Below are positions 7,353 to 17,045 of a stretch of DNA of 64,000 nt, one piece after another. The DNA is from Azospirillum canadense (lineage in GTDB: Bacteria; Pseudomonadota; Alphaproteobacteria; Azospirillales; Azospirillaceae): NCBI RefSeq assembly GCF_025961225.1, contig NZ_JAOQNG010000002.1, positions 434,001 to 498,000 of the forward strand, given 5' to 3'. The number at the start of each line of letters is the position of its first letter. Position 1 is the stretch's first letter. The position numbers and the translations under genes were made by a program. The notes beneath the pieces were generated by a model, which saw nothing but the letters and a program-made list of their open reading frames with translations, was not told the origin of the DNA and did no database searches.

Positions 7353-8576
7353 ATGAGCCGTCGCATCAACACGCTTGCCCTCCTGCGCACCGCCGCCTGC
7401 GCCGACGAGCTGCGATCCGCCTTCGACAAAGCCGACGCCGGCCGGCTGGACCTGCGCATGGCCGACTCCCTGCCTTCCGGCGCAGCGGGCTTCGACGTCC
7501 TGATGGCCGAACTGCCGTTCGACGCGGCCGGGGCGGTGAAGGCGCTGGGCACCCTGCTGCGCGACACGGCGCAGGGCCGCCCGGTGATCGCCATCGTCCA
7601 GGAGGCGACAATCCCGCTGGTGCGGGAGCTGATGCGGACCGGCGCGCTGGACGTGCTGCCGCGCCCGGTCGCACCAAGCGACCTCCTCAACGCGCTGTCT
7701 CACGCCCGCGCACAGGTTGCCGCCGGCACCCGGTCGGAGGGGCGCGTGATCACGATGATGCGCAGTTGCGGCGGCATCGGCGCCACAACGCTGGCCGTGC
7801 AGACGGCGCTGTCGCTGGTCGACCAGGCCCCTGGCCCGGCCACGGGGCAGAAGGCGCGGGTTTGCCTGGCCGATTTCGACCTGCAGACCGGCAACGCCGC
7901 CCTGTCGCTGGACCTGACCGGCGCCGCCGGCCTGACCCAAATCCTGGACGCGCCGGCCCGCCTCGACGCCGCATTCCTCGCGTCGGCAATGGCCCACCAC
8001 CCCTCCGGCCTGGAAGTGCTGGCCGCACCGTCGGAAATCGTGCCCTTCGACGCGCTGACCCCCGACATGGCGGTGCGCATCCTGGCGCTGCTGCGCGAGC
8101 GGTACGACGTCATCGTTGTGGACATGCCGCACGCCTGGACCGCCTGGACGTCGCCGGTGCTGGCCGGGTCCGCGCTGGTCGCCTTGCTGCTGCGGCTCGA
8201 CGTCACCGGCCTGCTGCGAACACAGGCGCAGCTGAAGCTGATGGCGGAAGAGCAGCTGGACGACGTGCCGCGCCTGCTGGTCGCCGGCCAGACGGAGTCC
8301 GGCTCCGCCCTGAAACAAAGATTGAAAGACGCGCAGGCGGCGCTGGGCCAACCCATCGACGCCGGCATCCGCGCCGACCCGCGGGGCGCCCAGGAGGCGC
8401 GTGAATCCGGACGCCCGCTGGCCGAGGCCGCGCCCGGCAGCGTCATCGTCAAGGACGTCCGCGCCGTCACGGCGTTGGCGCTTTCCACCCTCTACCCGGC
8501 CCCCCAGGACGCGGAGGCGCCCCGGTCGGCGCTCCGCCGGCTGCTGTCCCTCGCGCCGCTCGGCGCCGCCCGCTGA
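7353..8576 (+). CDS. cpaE: Pilus localisation ATPase-like protein CpaE/TadZ
   Basis: 407 residues. Residues 1-125 form a degenerate receiver-like domain, and from about 130 there is a MinD/ParA-like domain (VITMMRSCGGIGATTLAVQ, CLADFDLQTGNAALSLDLT, YDVIVVDMPHAW). The deviant Walker A motif reads SCGGIGATT at about 138-146: both lysines of the usual KGGxGKT are absent, as is described for TadZ-type proteins. TadZ/CpaE places the pilus machine at the cell pole. It sits between the pseudopilins and the secretion ATPase in the same operon. Confidence 0.92.
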   Translation: MSRRINTLALLRTAACADELRSAFDKADAGRLDLRMADSLPSGAAGFDVLMAELPFDAAGAVKALGTLLRDTAQGRPVIAIVQEATIPLVRELMRTGALDVLPRPVAPSDLLNALSHARAQVAAGTRSEGRVITMMRSCGGIGATTLAVQTALSLVDQAPGPATGQKARVCLADFDLQTGNAALSLDLTGAAGLTQILDAPARLDAAFLASAMAHHPSGLEVLAAPSEIVPFDALTPDMAVRILALLRERYDVIVVDMPHAWTAWTSPVLAGSALVALLLRLDVTGLLRTQAQLKLMAEEQLDDVPRLLVAGQTESGSALKQRLKDAQAALGQPIDAGIRADPRGAQEARESGRPLAEAAPGSVIVKDVRAVTALALSTLYPAPQDAEAPRSALRRLLSLAPLGAAR

Positions 8577-8602
8577 CCATTTCAAACCAAAGAGGTCGAG
8601 CC

Positions 8603-9997
<1,395 letters not shown>

Positions 9998-10008
9998 GCG
10001 AATGAGTT

Positions 10009-10189
10009 GTCGCGTTGGGCCCCCACCCTAACCCTCCCCCACCTTCGGCTCTCAGCGAACGCCAAAGGCGTTCGCCTGACAGCGCATGCTTCGCATGCGC
10101 GAGAGGCGAGGGAGGGAACTGCCGCCACTCCGCGACCAAGCCCCTCCCCCGCGAAGTGGGGGGAGGTTGGGAGGGGGGCCCAGCGCGAC
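10009..10189. repeat. 181-bp nested inverted-repeat (MITE/REP-like) element inside the tad operon
   Basis: The ends are 34-base arms at 10009-10042 and 10156-10189 that are inverted copies of each other at 28 of 34 positions (GTCGCGyTGGGCCCCC as outermost shared part). Inside are further hairpins: a perfect 9-bp stem with AAA loop at 10055-10075 (GCGAACGCC), a perfect 8-bp stem with TTC loop at 10082-10100 (GCGCATGC), an imperfect pair enclosing both (10043-10053 with 10101-10111), and a C-run/G-run hairpin near 10143-10165. It carries no credible gene. The design is that of a non-autonomous palindromic repeat. As RNA it would fold strongly and may uncouple tadB from cpaF. Confidence 0.75.
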
Positions 10190-10235
10190 CACTCCCCCAC
10201 CCCGCTCCCCCGACCAGCACCGAAGGAAGCGCACC

Positions 10236-11204
10236 ATGGGATTCACCGACATCGACTACGCCTATATCTTGCTGTTCGTGTCGGGGCTGCTGCTCGTCGA
10301 AGGGCTGTATCACCTCGCCATCGACATGCGGCGGGGGGAGAATGGTGGGCGGAACCGCCGCATGCGGCTGCTCGCCGCCGGCGCTGCGGGCGACGCGGCG
10401 CTGAACCGGTTGCGCCGGGGGGAGACCGACCGGCTGTCGGCCGCCATCATCCGCGCCCTGCCGATCACGGATCGGCTGATCCGGGAATCCGGCCTGACCA
10501 TCTCCGTGCGCCGCTTCGCCGCGATCTGCGTGAGTCTGGTCGTGCTGGCGCTGCTCGCCCTGCGCTTCGCCGCCGGGCTCGCCCCGCTGCCGTCGCTCCT
10601 GGGCGCGCTGGCGTTGGGCATCGGCGGGCCGATGCTGGCGCTGGGAGTGCGCGGACGCCTGCGCATCGCGAAGATCGTGCTCCAGTTTCCGGAGGCGCTG
10701 GAGATGATGGTGCGCTGCCTGAAGGCCGGCCACCCGATCGGCAGCGCCATCGGCATGATCGCCACGGAGATGCCCGACCCCATCGGCACCGAGTTCGGGC
10801 TGGTGGTCGACGAAATGACCTACGGGCTCGACCTGCACAGCGCGCTGGTGAACCTTGCGGCGCGCGTGCCGAACCCGGACCTGCGCTACTTCGTCGTCAC
10901 GGTGCAGATCCAGCACAACACCGGCGGCAACCTGGGGGAGGCGCTGGGCAACCTCGCCACCGTCATCCGCGACCGCTTCGCCATGAAGGCGAAGGTGAAG
11001 GCGCTGACCTCCCAAGGGCGGTCCTCGGCCTTCATCATCGGCTTGATGCCGCTGGTGTCCGCCGCCGCGATCAACGTGATCAACAAGGGGTATTTCGGCG
11101 ACGTCATGACCGACCCCCTGTTCATGCCGGGCATGGTGGTCGCCGGCGTGCTGATGGCCATCGGCCATCTGATCATCCACCGCCTCGTGAATTTCCGAAT
11201 CTGA
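10236..11204 (+). CDS. tadB: Pilus inner-membrane platform protein TadB
   Basis: 322 residues. The start is ATG 10236, with GAAGGA 8 bases upstream; the frame is open further upstream only through the palindromic element. There is an N-terminal membrane segment (YILLFVSGLLLVEGLYHLAI), a central pair of segments (VSLVVLALLALRFAAGLAPLPSLLG), the type II secretion F domain (FPEALEMMVRCLKAGHPIGSAI, VQIQHNTGGNLGEALGNLA) and C-terminal segments. TadB and TadC form the membrane platform on which the TadA ATPase acts. Confidence 0.93.
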   Translation: MGFTDIDYAYILLFVSGLLLVEGLYHLAIDMRRGENGGRNRRMRLLAAGAAGDAALNRLRRGETDRLSAAIIRALPITDRLIRESGLTISVRRFAAICVSLVVLALLALRFAAGLAPLPSLLGALALGIGGPMLALGVRGRLRIAKIVLQFPEALEMMVRCLKAGHPIGSAIGMIATEMPDPIGTEFGLVVDEMTYGLDLHSALVNLAARVPNPDLRYFVVTVQIQHNTGGNLGEALGNLATVIRDRFAMKAKVKALTSQGRSSAFIIGLMPLVSAAAINVINKGYFGDVMTDPLFMPGMVVAGVLMAIGHLIIHRLVNFRI

Positions 11205-11223
11205 GAGCGGAGGCACGCCGGCC

Positions 11224-12231
11224 ATGCCCGACTTCCATGTGTTCGAGTCCCACCTGTTCGACGTCCTGAACGACCTGCGCTATGCCTTCGTGGACGAGCG
11301 CGCGCTGATCCTGGGCGCCGTGTTCCTGTCGGTCTTCCTGGCGGTGCTGGCCGCTGCGACGGCGCTACGCGGTCCCGACGCGGCTACGGCGCGGATGCGC
11401 GCCCTGGCGACCCGCAACCGGACCGGCGCCACGCTGCGCCACGGCCTGGACGGCGAGGGCACGCGCGACCTGATCCGCAAGCTGGAGCGCACGCTGGTCC
11501 CGACCGACGGCCGCAAGCGCGGCTTTGCCCAGCAGCGGCTGGTGCAGGCCGGCTATTACCACCCGCGGGCGCTGCCGGTTTATTACGCGCTGCGTTGCGC
11601 GCTGGCGCTGGGGTTGCCGGTGCTGGCGCTCGCCGCCTGGCCGCTGGTCGGCGGGTCCATGTCGGTCCGGACCATGTATCTCGTGGGCGTGGGGGCGGCG
11701 GCGTTGGGCTTCTTCGGGCCGGCGGTCTTCCTGTCCCAGCGCGTGGAGATCCGCCAGAAGGCGGTGCGGGAGGCGTTTCCCGACACGCTGGACATGCTGC
11801 TGGTCTGCGTCGAGGCGGGGTTGGGCCTGAACGCCGCCATCGCCCGCGTCGCGTCGGAACTGAAGGATGCCCACCCGCTGCTGAGCGAACATTTCCTGAT
11901 CCTGGGCCTGGAGATGCAGGCCGGCATCGCCCGCGACGCCGCGCTGCGCAACCTGGGCGCCCGCATCGGGCTGGACGAGGTGAACGCGCTGGTGACCCTG
12001 CTGATCCAGTCCGACAGCATGGGCGTCAGCGTCGCTCAGACGCTGCGCGTCTACGCCGCTGACATGCGGCGCAAGCGACTGGTGAAGGCGGAGGAGCACG
12101 CCAACAAGCTGCCCGTGCACATGGTGCTGCCGCTGGCCGCCTTCATCATGCCGTCCTTCCTGATCGTCATCTGCATCCCGACGGTCATCCGCGTGCTGCG
12201 GGTCCTGCTGCCGGCCCTGTCGGGTCACTGA
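11224..12231 (+). CDS. tadC: Pilus inner-membrane platform protein TadC
   Basis: 335 residues, 19 bases after tadB. An N-terminal membrane segment (ILGAVFLSVFLAVLAAATAL), two central ones, the type II secretion F domain (FPDTLDMLLVCVEAGLGLNAAI, LLIQSDSMGVSVAQTLRVYA) and a C-terminal segment (VLPLAAFIMPSFLIVICIP) are visible. It is the usual partner of TadB and follows it directly. Confidence 0.93.
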   Translation: MPDFHVFESHLFDVLNDLRYAFVDERALILGAVFLSVFLAVLAAATALRGPDAATARMRALATRNRTGATLRHGLDGEGTRDLIRKLERTLVPTDGRKRGFAQQRLVQAGYYHPRALPVYYALRCALALGLPVLALAAWPLVGGSMSVRTMYLVGVGAAALGFFGPAVFLSQRVEIRQKAVREAFPDTLDMLLVCVEAGLGLNAAIARVASELKDAHPLLSEHFLILGLEMQAGIARDAALRNLGARIGLDEVNALVTLLIQSDSMGVSVAQTLRVYAADMRRKRLVKAEEHANKLPVHMVLPLAAFIMPSFLIVICIPTVIRVLRVLLPALSGH

Positions 12232-12273
12232 CGTAGCCTCCAACCCTCCCCTGCCCCAGCCACTCCAACGGCC

Positions 12274-12771
12274 ATGAGCGTTTCCATGATCGACCCTTTT
12301 GTCGCCCTCGCCGGATGCCTGCTGCTGGTCGCCGCTACGTGGGACGTCGCACGTTTCCGGATTCCGAACTTCCTCTGCGCCGCGTTGGCCGGGCTGTTCG
12401 CGCTGCGCGCCGTCCTGCTGCCCGACGCGGCGGAGGCGATGCGGCACCTTGCGCTGGCCGCCATCGTCTTCGCCGTCACCGCACTGCTGTTCGCGCGGGG
12501 GCTGATCGGTGGCGGCGATGTAAAGCTGCTGGCCGCCGCGACGCTCTGGGTACCGCCGGCCGCGGTCCTGCCGCAGATGCTGGCGGTGAGTTCCATCGGC
12601 GCCCTGCTGGCTCTGGGCGTGGCGGCGTTGCGGCGGATCGTCCGGCTGGTCCTGCCCGTGCCGACGTACGGCGAGGCAGCGCTTCCGGAGATCCTGCGCG
12701 CTGGCGCGCCCCTGCCCTACGGCGTCGCCATCGCCGCCGGAACCCTGCTTCACCTGCCCTGGACCCTGTGA
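12274..12771 (+). CDS. cpaA: Prepilin peptidase CpaA/TadV
   Basis: 165 residues, the short A24A form without the methylase domain. The two catalytic aspartates of this membrane protease family are visible: one in WDVARFRIPN after the first helix, the other in the GGGDVKLL motif. Several hydrophobic helices surround them. It cleaves the leader of the Flp prepilin and the TadE-like pseudopilins. Here it is at the far end of the locus, not next to the pilin as in Caulobacter. Confidence 0.92.
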   Translation: MSVSMIDPFVALAGCLLLVAATWDVARFRIPNFLCAALAGLFALRAVLLPDAAEAMRHLALAAIVFAVTALLFARGLIGGGDVKLLAAATLWVPPAAVLPQMLAVSSIGALLALGVAALRRIVRLVLPVPTYGEAALPEILRAGAPLPYGVAIAAGTLLHLPWTL

Positions 12772-12793
12772 CGGCTTGATAGAAGAGGCGACC

Positions 12794-13027
12794 ATGGACC
12801 GATCAATCACTTGGGCGGTCGATTTCTCAACCGGCGTCGCGACGTCGGAAGCCGGGCTCGTGCAGTTCGATGGAGGCCCCAAGGACTACCGCGTCATCCG
12901 GGCGCGGCTGCTTCCGTCCTTCGCCGGGGCCAAGGTGCGCCTGTGCCACGACGCGCTGCACGCCATCCGCGGCGCCTGGGCCGTCCAGGCACTGGAACGC
13001 ACCTGCCGCCTGCGCAGCCCTTATTGA
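12794..13027 (+). CDS. Small protein of unknown function at the end of the tad locus
   Basis: 77 residues from ATG 12794, with GAAGAGG 5 bases upstream; an in-frame TTG at 12776 is less likely. No signal peptide or membrane segment. Readable parts are TWAVDFSTGVATSEAGLVQFDGGPKDYRV and ALHAIRGAWAVQALER. I do not recognise it. It follows cpaA after 22 bases on the same strand, and its last codons overlap the convergent Ada-domain gene. Confidence 0.5.
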   Translation: MDRSITWAVDFSTGVATSEAGLVQFDGGPKDYRVIRARLLPSFAGAKVRLCHDALHAIRGAWAVQALERTCRLRSPY

Positions 13028-13290
13028 GAACCATCGTCCGGTCGGCAGCGGCGGCAGGCGCGGAAGCCGACCGCCCGGGCCTCCGCCCCGCTTTCGAAGA
13101 AGGCGACGTTCTGCGGCAAGGGCCGCCGCGACGGGCAGGACGGCCGGCAATAGACGCCGGTCGTCCGCACCGCGTAGACGAAGCGCCCGTCGTGGCTCGC
13201 GTCGCGGGCGGCCACCGCCGCCCAGCGCGGGTCAAACTCTGTGAGCGACGGCGGAACAATCGGTGGAGATGGTTGGCTGGCACGGCTCAT
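13021..13290 (-). CDS. Stand-alone Ada metal-binding domain protein
   Basis: 89 residues. Nearly all of it is the zinc-binding N-terminal domain of the Ada methyl-phosphotriester repair protein: FDPRWAAVAARDASHDGRFVYAV, then CRPSC, then a second cysteine pair CRRC, giving the four-cysteine site. In Ada one of these cysteines takes a methyl group from DNA phosphate and switches on transcription. Here the AraC-type and methyltransferase domains are absent and the frame ends right after the second pair. Either it is a free-standing methylation sensor or a relic; the clean ends favour a real small protein. It overlaps the preceding gene by 7 bases tail to tail. Confidence 0.7.
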   Translation of the reverse strand: MSRASQPSPPIVPPSLTEFDPRWAAVAARDASHDGRFVYAVRTTGVYCRPSCPSRRPLPQNVAFFESGAEARAVGFRACRRCRPDDGSQ

Positions 13291-13372
13291 CGTGGGGACC
13301 CTTCTGGACGATGGTCCACCGACGATAGCCGCGCCCGCCCGTTTCGGCATTCCGTTCCTTGCGATCAGACCC

Positions 13373-14404
13373 TCACTGCGCCGGCAGCGCCGGGACGCCC
13401 GCCTGCCACTGGTCCCAATGGGCAACGATGTGATCGGCCATCCGCGACCCGACCAGAGCCACGTTCTCCACCGTCTCGGCGAATCCGCCCGCCGTCTCGC
13501 CCGGCTTGGGGTCGAGGTGCTGAAGAGTGGTCTCGTTGGGGTTGCCCTGATCGAAATTCACCGCCCCGCGCAGGCTCATCACCCGGTCGGAGCCCTGGAG
13601 GCGCTTGATCACCAGCGTGATCGCCGCCGCTTCCATTTCCGTGATCACATAGTCGTCGGCGCCGTAGAGCTTGGCGATGTACTGCGCCTGGGCCGACATG
13701 CCCGGCCCGTGGAAGAAGGTGTCGCCGGTCATGTGCGTGCCGGTGCCCACGAAAGGAGCACGCTGCGCGGCATCCTGCGGATAGCGCAGGCGGTAGGCGC
13801 GGGCGCTGTCGCTGTCCTTCAGCGGCGTGTCGACGGTCAGCCGCATCGCCCAGGACACCAGCGTCGGGTTCAGCTGGAACAGGCGCACGGACTCATAACC
13901 CTTGCGCGGCATGAAGGTGGGCTCGCCGGCCTTGTTCTCCTCCGGCGCCCAGCGGTGGCCGAGGTCGTAGTCGACCAGCCAGGTCGCCCAGTTCACCTCG
14001 CCGATCGTGCCGCGCGACGGCGGGGTGCCGGCCACGCCGGAGATGATGAAATAGGCCTGCGACAGGTCAAGCTGCGGATTCAGAAGGATCGCCTGCATCG
14101 AGGCGGAGGAGCTGACCTTGCCCATGCCCAGCACCGCCCCGCAGACGCCATCGGCGTTGCAGTAGACGGGGGTCAGCGCGCCCTTGACGGCGATCGGCTC
14201 CGCCTGCTGCCAATAGCGCTCGTACCAGTTCTGGAACTCGCCCGCCCGGTCGCCCGTGTTCTTGCCAATCTCGAACATGGCGCCGACGAACACCTTCACC
14301 TTGACCGGCTCGGCAGCCTCGACAGCAACCGCCGCACCGAACAGCACCATGGCCGACAGGGAGGCAGCCATGCCGCGGGCCACGCCGCGGGATAGAATCG
14401 ACAT
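13373..14404 (-). CDS. Purine nucleoside permease-like (NUP family) exported protein
   Basis: 343 residues with a signal peptide ending near AVEAAEP. The body matches the purine nucleoside permease family described first in Candida: KVKVFVGAMFEIGKNTGDRAGEFQNW, AYFIISGVAGTPPSRGTIG, WATWLVDYDLGHRW, GTGTHMTGDTFFHG, VITEMEAAAITL. Residues resemble nucleoside phosphorylases, so binding of purine nucleosides in the periplasm is likely; actual permease activity in bacteria is not established. It is monocistronic and lies head-to-head with the MASE1 kinase gene. Confidence 0.85.
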   Translation of the reverse strand: MSILSRGVARGMAASLSAMVLFGAAVAVEAAEPVKVKVFVGAMFEIGKNTGDRAGEFQNWYERYWQQAEPIAVKGALTPVYCNADGVCGAVLGMGKVSSSASMQAILLNPQLDLSQAYFIISGVAGTPPSRGTIGEVNWATWLVDYDLGHRWAPEENKAGEPTFMPRKGYESVRLFQLNPTLVSWAMRLTVDTPLKDSDSARAYRLRYPQDAAQRAPFVGTGTHMTGDTFFHGPGMSAQAQYIAKLYGADDYVITEMEAAAITLVIKRLQGSDRVMSLRGAVNFDQGNPNETTLQHLDPKPGETAGGFAETVENVALVGSRMADHIVAHWDQWQAGVPALPAQ

Positions 14405-14580
14405 CGCTCAACTCCAACATACACTGATGTGCGTCAAAATGACGCAAAAGGCATGCCAACGCCCGCGCAAAGTTGTCGGGTCCGCTCCCATTTCCAGGCG
14501 GGGTCACGCGCACATTTCGCCCCCTCGCCTGTTGAAATTGTTCGTACTGCTGATTGTTTGTTAAACCACGCGGTGACGCC

Positions 14581-16629
14581 ATGGCTCGGCTCGCCTTGCC
14601 CAGCTTCGTCCACGGCATGAACGGTGAAGGTCGGCATGGCGTGGTCCTGTTCGTCGCCATAGCAGCCTATGCGGCCCTGGCGGCGCTCGGCTTGTCGGTT
14701 GAAATGCCGGCACCCTTCGTCACGCCGGTCTGGCCGGCCAGCGGCTTCGCGCTCGGCCTGCTGGTTGGGTATGGCCCGGTCTATTGGCCGGTGGTCGCCG
14801 GGGGTTCGCTGGTGGCCTGCCTGTGGTGGGGAATGCCGCTGCCCGGCAGCTTGGCCATGGCGTCGGCCGCGACGGCGGAGGCGCTGCTCGGCTGGTACCT
14901 GCTGACGCGGGTGGTGCCCGTCCGGCGTCCGTTGGGCCGCCTGCGAGACGTGGCGTGGTTCGTGATCCTCGGTTCCAAGGCGGCGACGCTGGTCGGCGCC
15001 GCCCTGACCACCGTCGTGCTGTGCGTCATCGGCGTCCTGCCCTGGGGCGACTTCTGGACCAACGGCCTGCTGATCTGGCTGGGTCACGCGCTGGGCGTCG
15101 TGGTGGTTGGTACGCTGGTGACGATCTCGTCCGACCAAACGGAAGACGGCCTGTCCGCCAGGCGTTGGGGCGAGGCCGCGCTGATCGGCATCCTGCTCCT
15201 GCTGGCGACGACGCTGGTCTTCGCCTCCCCCCTGCGGTTCGAGACGTATTTTCCCAAATGGACCTACCTGGTGTTCCCCTTCGTCCTGTGGGCCGCGGCG
15301 CGGCTGGGAACGCCAGGCGCTGCGGCGGCCTGCCTGCTCGTCGCGGCGGTGGCGGTCGCCGGAACGGAGCGCGGACTCGGCCCCTTCGGCGCGGACCCGC
15401 CGCCGCTGGGGATCCTGTCCCTGCAAGCCTTCATCGCCGTGCTCGCCCTGTCCGGCCTGACGCTCGGCGCCAGCGTGGAGGAGCGGGAGGAGGCCCGGCG
15501 CGCGGCCGACCACGCGCGGCGCGTCGCCGAGGCCGCCAACCAGTCGAAAAGCCTGTTCCTCGCCTCGGCCAGCCACGACCTGCGGCAACCGCTCAACGCC
15601 CTGTCCCTGTTCCACGGTGTCCTCTCGGCACGACCGCACGAACCGGAGGAGCGAACCCTGCTCAGCAAGATGCGCGACGCGCTGGACGCGCTGGTGGAGA
15701 TGTTCAACGGCCTGCTCGACGTGTCGAAGCTGGAACTGGGCGTGACGGAGGTGGTGCACGGCACCTTCCCTTTGCAGAGCGTGCTCGACCGGCTCGAATC
15801 CGAATACACCGGCGTCGCTGAGGGCAAGGGCGTGGCCCTTCGGGTGGTCCCCTGCAGCTTGGTGGTACGATCGGAACCGGTGCTGCTGGAGCGCATCCTG
15901 CGCAACTTCGTCGCCAACGCCATCATCCACGCCCATGGTGGACGCGTGCTGATCGGCGCGCGGCGCTGGCGGGACCAGCTGCGCATCGACGTGATCGACA
16001 ACGGCGTCGGCTTCGACCCGGAACTGAAGGACCGCCTGTTCGACGAACTGTACCAGATCGGCAACCCGGAACGGCGCCGGGCCAAGGGACATGGCCTGGG
16101 CCTCGCCATTGTCAAAAAAGCGGCGGGCCTGCTCGGCCATCCCCTGGACGTCGCATCCCTGCCCGGCCGTGGCGCGCGCTTTTCCATCCTGGTGCCGGTC
16201 GCCGGCCGAACCCGCAACCGCCGGGCGATGGCAGCGAAGCGCGTGCAGGAGGCGCCGGTCCTGAACTGCACCGTTCTGGTGGTGGAGGACGATCCCGGCG
16301 TGATGAACGCCATGGAGACGGCGCTGACCAGCCTCGGCTGCACAGTCCTGGAAGCCGGCTGCGGCCGGTCCGCCCTGGATATGCTGGACGACGGCCGCAG
16401 GCCGGACGTGGTCATCGCCGACTACCGCCTTCCGGGCGAGCTGGACGGCATCGAGACGGTCGCGCGAATCCGCCAGCGGATCGGGCCGGTGCCGGCCTGC
16501 GTGATCTCCGGCGACGTCGCCAAGCCGATCCGCGATCAGGCAACGCGCGAGGTCGGCGCCTTCTTCAGCAAGCCGGTCCGCCCCAACGAACTGCACCAGT
16601 TCCTGGAACGGGCCTGCGCCGGGGATTGA
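14581..16629 (+). CDS. MASE1-type hybrid sensor histidine kinase with C-terminal receiver
   Basis: 682 residues from ATG 14581. Residues 20-295 are a MASE1 membrane sensor with about eight hydrophobic helices (FVTPVWPASGFALGLL is typical). A short coiled segment leads to the HisKA domain with His332 in ASHDLRQPLNALSLF. The ATPase domain follows (FVANAIIHA, IDVIDNGVGFD, KGHGLGLAIVKKAAG), then a receiver domain at about 563-680 with Asp614 (VVIADYRLPGELDG) and Lys664. No partner regulator is adjacent, so it is an orphan; its ligand is unknown. Confidence 0.9.
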   Translation: MARLALPSFVHGMNGEGRHGVVLFVAIAAYAALAALGLSVEMPAPFVTPVWPASGFALGLLVGYGPVYWPVVAGGSLVACLWWGMPLPGSLAMASAATAEALLGWYLLTRVVPVRRPLGRLRDVAWFVILGSKAATLVGAALTTVVLCVIGVLPWGDFWTNGLLIWLGHALGVVVVGTLVTISSDQTEDGLSARRWGEAALIGILLLLATTLVFASPLRFETYFPKWTYLVFPFVLWAAARLGTPGAAAACLLVAAVAVAGTERGLGPFGADPPPLGILSLQAFIAVLALSGLTLGASVEEREEARRAADHARRVAEAANQSKSLFLASASHDLRQPLNALSLFHGVLSARPHEPEERTLLSKMRDALDALVEMFNGLLDVSKLELGVTEVVHGTFPLQSVLDRLESEYTGVAEGKGVALRVVPCSLVVRSEPVLLERILRNFVANAIIHAHGGRVLIGARRWRDQLRIDVIDNGVGFDPELKDRLFDELYQIGNPERRRAKGHGLGLAIVKKAAGLLGHPLDVASLPGRGARFSILVPVAGRTRNRRAMAAKRVQEAPVLNCTVLVVEDDPGVMNAMETALTSLGCTVLEAGCGRSALDMLDDGRRPDVVIADYRLPGELDGIETVARIRQRIGPVPACVISGDVAKPIRDQATREVGAFFSKPVRPNELHQFLERACAGD

Positions 16630-16699
16630 AATCGAAAAATTCCTCTGGCGAACATCATCGAAATCGCCTACAAGCGCCTTCCCGCCCGCAGGCGGCGAC

Positions 16700-16775
16700 A
16701 GGAGTGTAGCTCAATTGGTAGAGCACCGGTCTCCAAAACCGGGGGTTGGGGGTTCGAGCCCCTCCACTCCTGCCA
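16700..16775 (+). tRNA. trnW: tRNA-Trp (anticodon CCA)
   Basis: A 76-base tRNA: acceptor stem AGGAGTG/CACTCCT, D-arm TAGCTCAATTGGTAGAGCA, anticodon stem CCGGT/ACCGG with anticodon CCA at 16733-16735, T-arm with GGTTCGAGCC, and an encoded 3' CCA. It is the usual single tryptophan tRNA. The secE-nusG genes often found after it in proteobacteria are not here. Confidence 0.97.
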
Positions 16776-16779
16776 TGTC

Positions 16780-16811
16780 GCCCGCCGCCCCCTGACGGGC
16801 TTTCCCTTTTT
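16780..16811 (+). terminator. Probable terminator after tRNA-Trp
   Basis: Stem GCCCG/CGGGC (16780-16784 with 16796-16800) followed by TTTCCCTTTTT. The stem is short but the T-rich tail and the position directly after the tRNA support it. Confidence 0.55.
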
Positions 16812-17045
16812 CAGAGCGTTCCCGCATTTCCCGGCCCCCTCCATTGGCAGCGGGCGGAGATGACCCAGATTTCATGTTCCGGTTAGCCCGTGGTCACGGT
16901 CGAACGGTTAATGCTAGCCGTGGCCGTCTTCGGACCGGCCCAACGAACATGCATGGCCGCCGGCCGCCACTTGGCACGGACCACTGGGCACGGCCGCCGG
17001 GTTGGAAACGTCCTCCGCTTTGACCTTTTGCGGGAAAGCCTGCTC

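Noticed and set aside
10086..10235. Upstream extension of TadB into the palindromic element
   Set aside because: The extension translates the repeat element; ATG 10236 has a proper ribosome-binding site and begins the conserved protein.
14434..16596. A 720-codon open frame on the minus strand
   Set aside because: Antisense shadow of the MASE1 hybrid kinase, with the same artificial composition.
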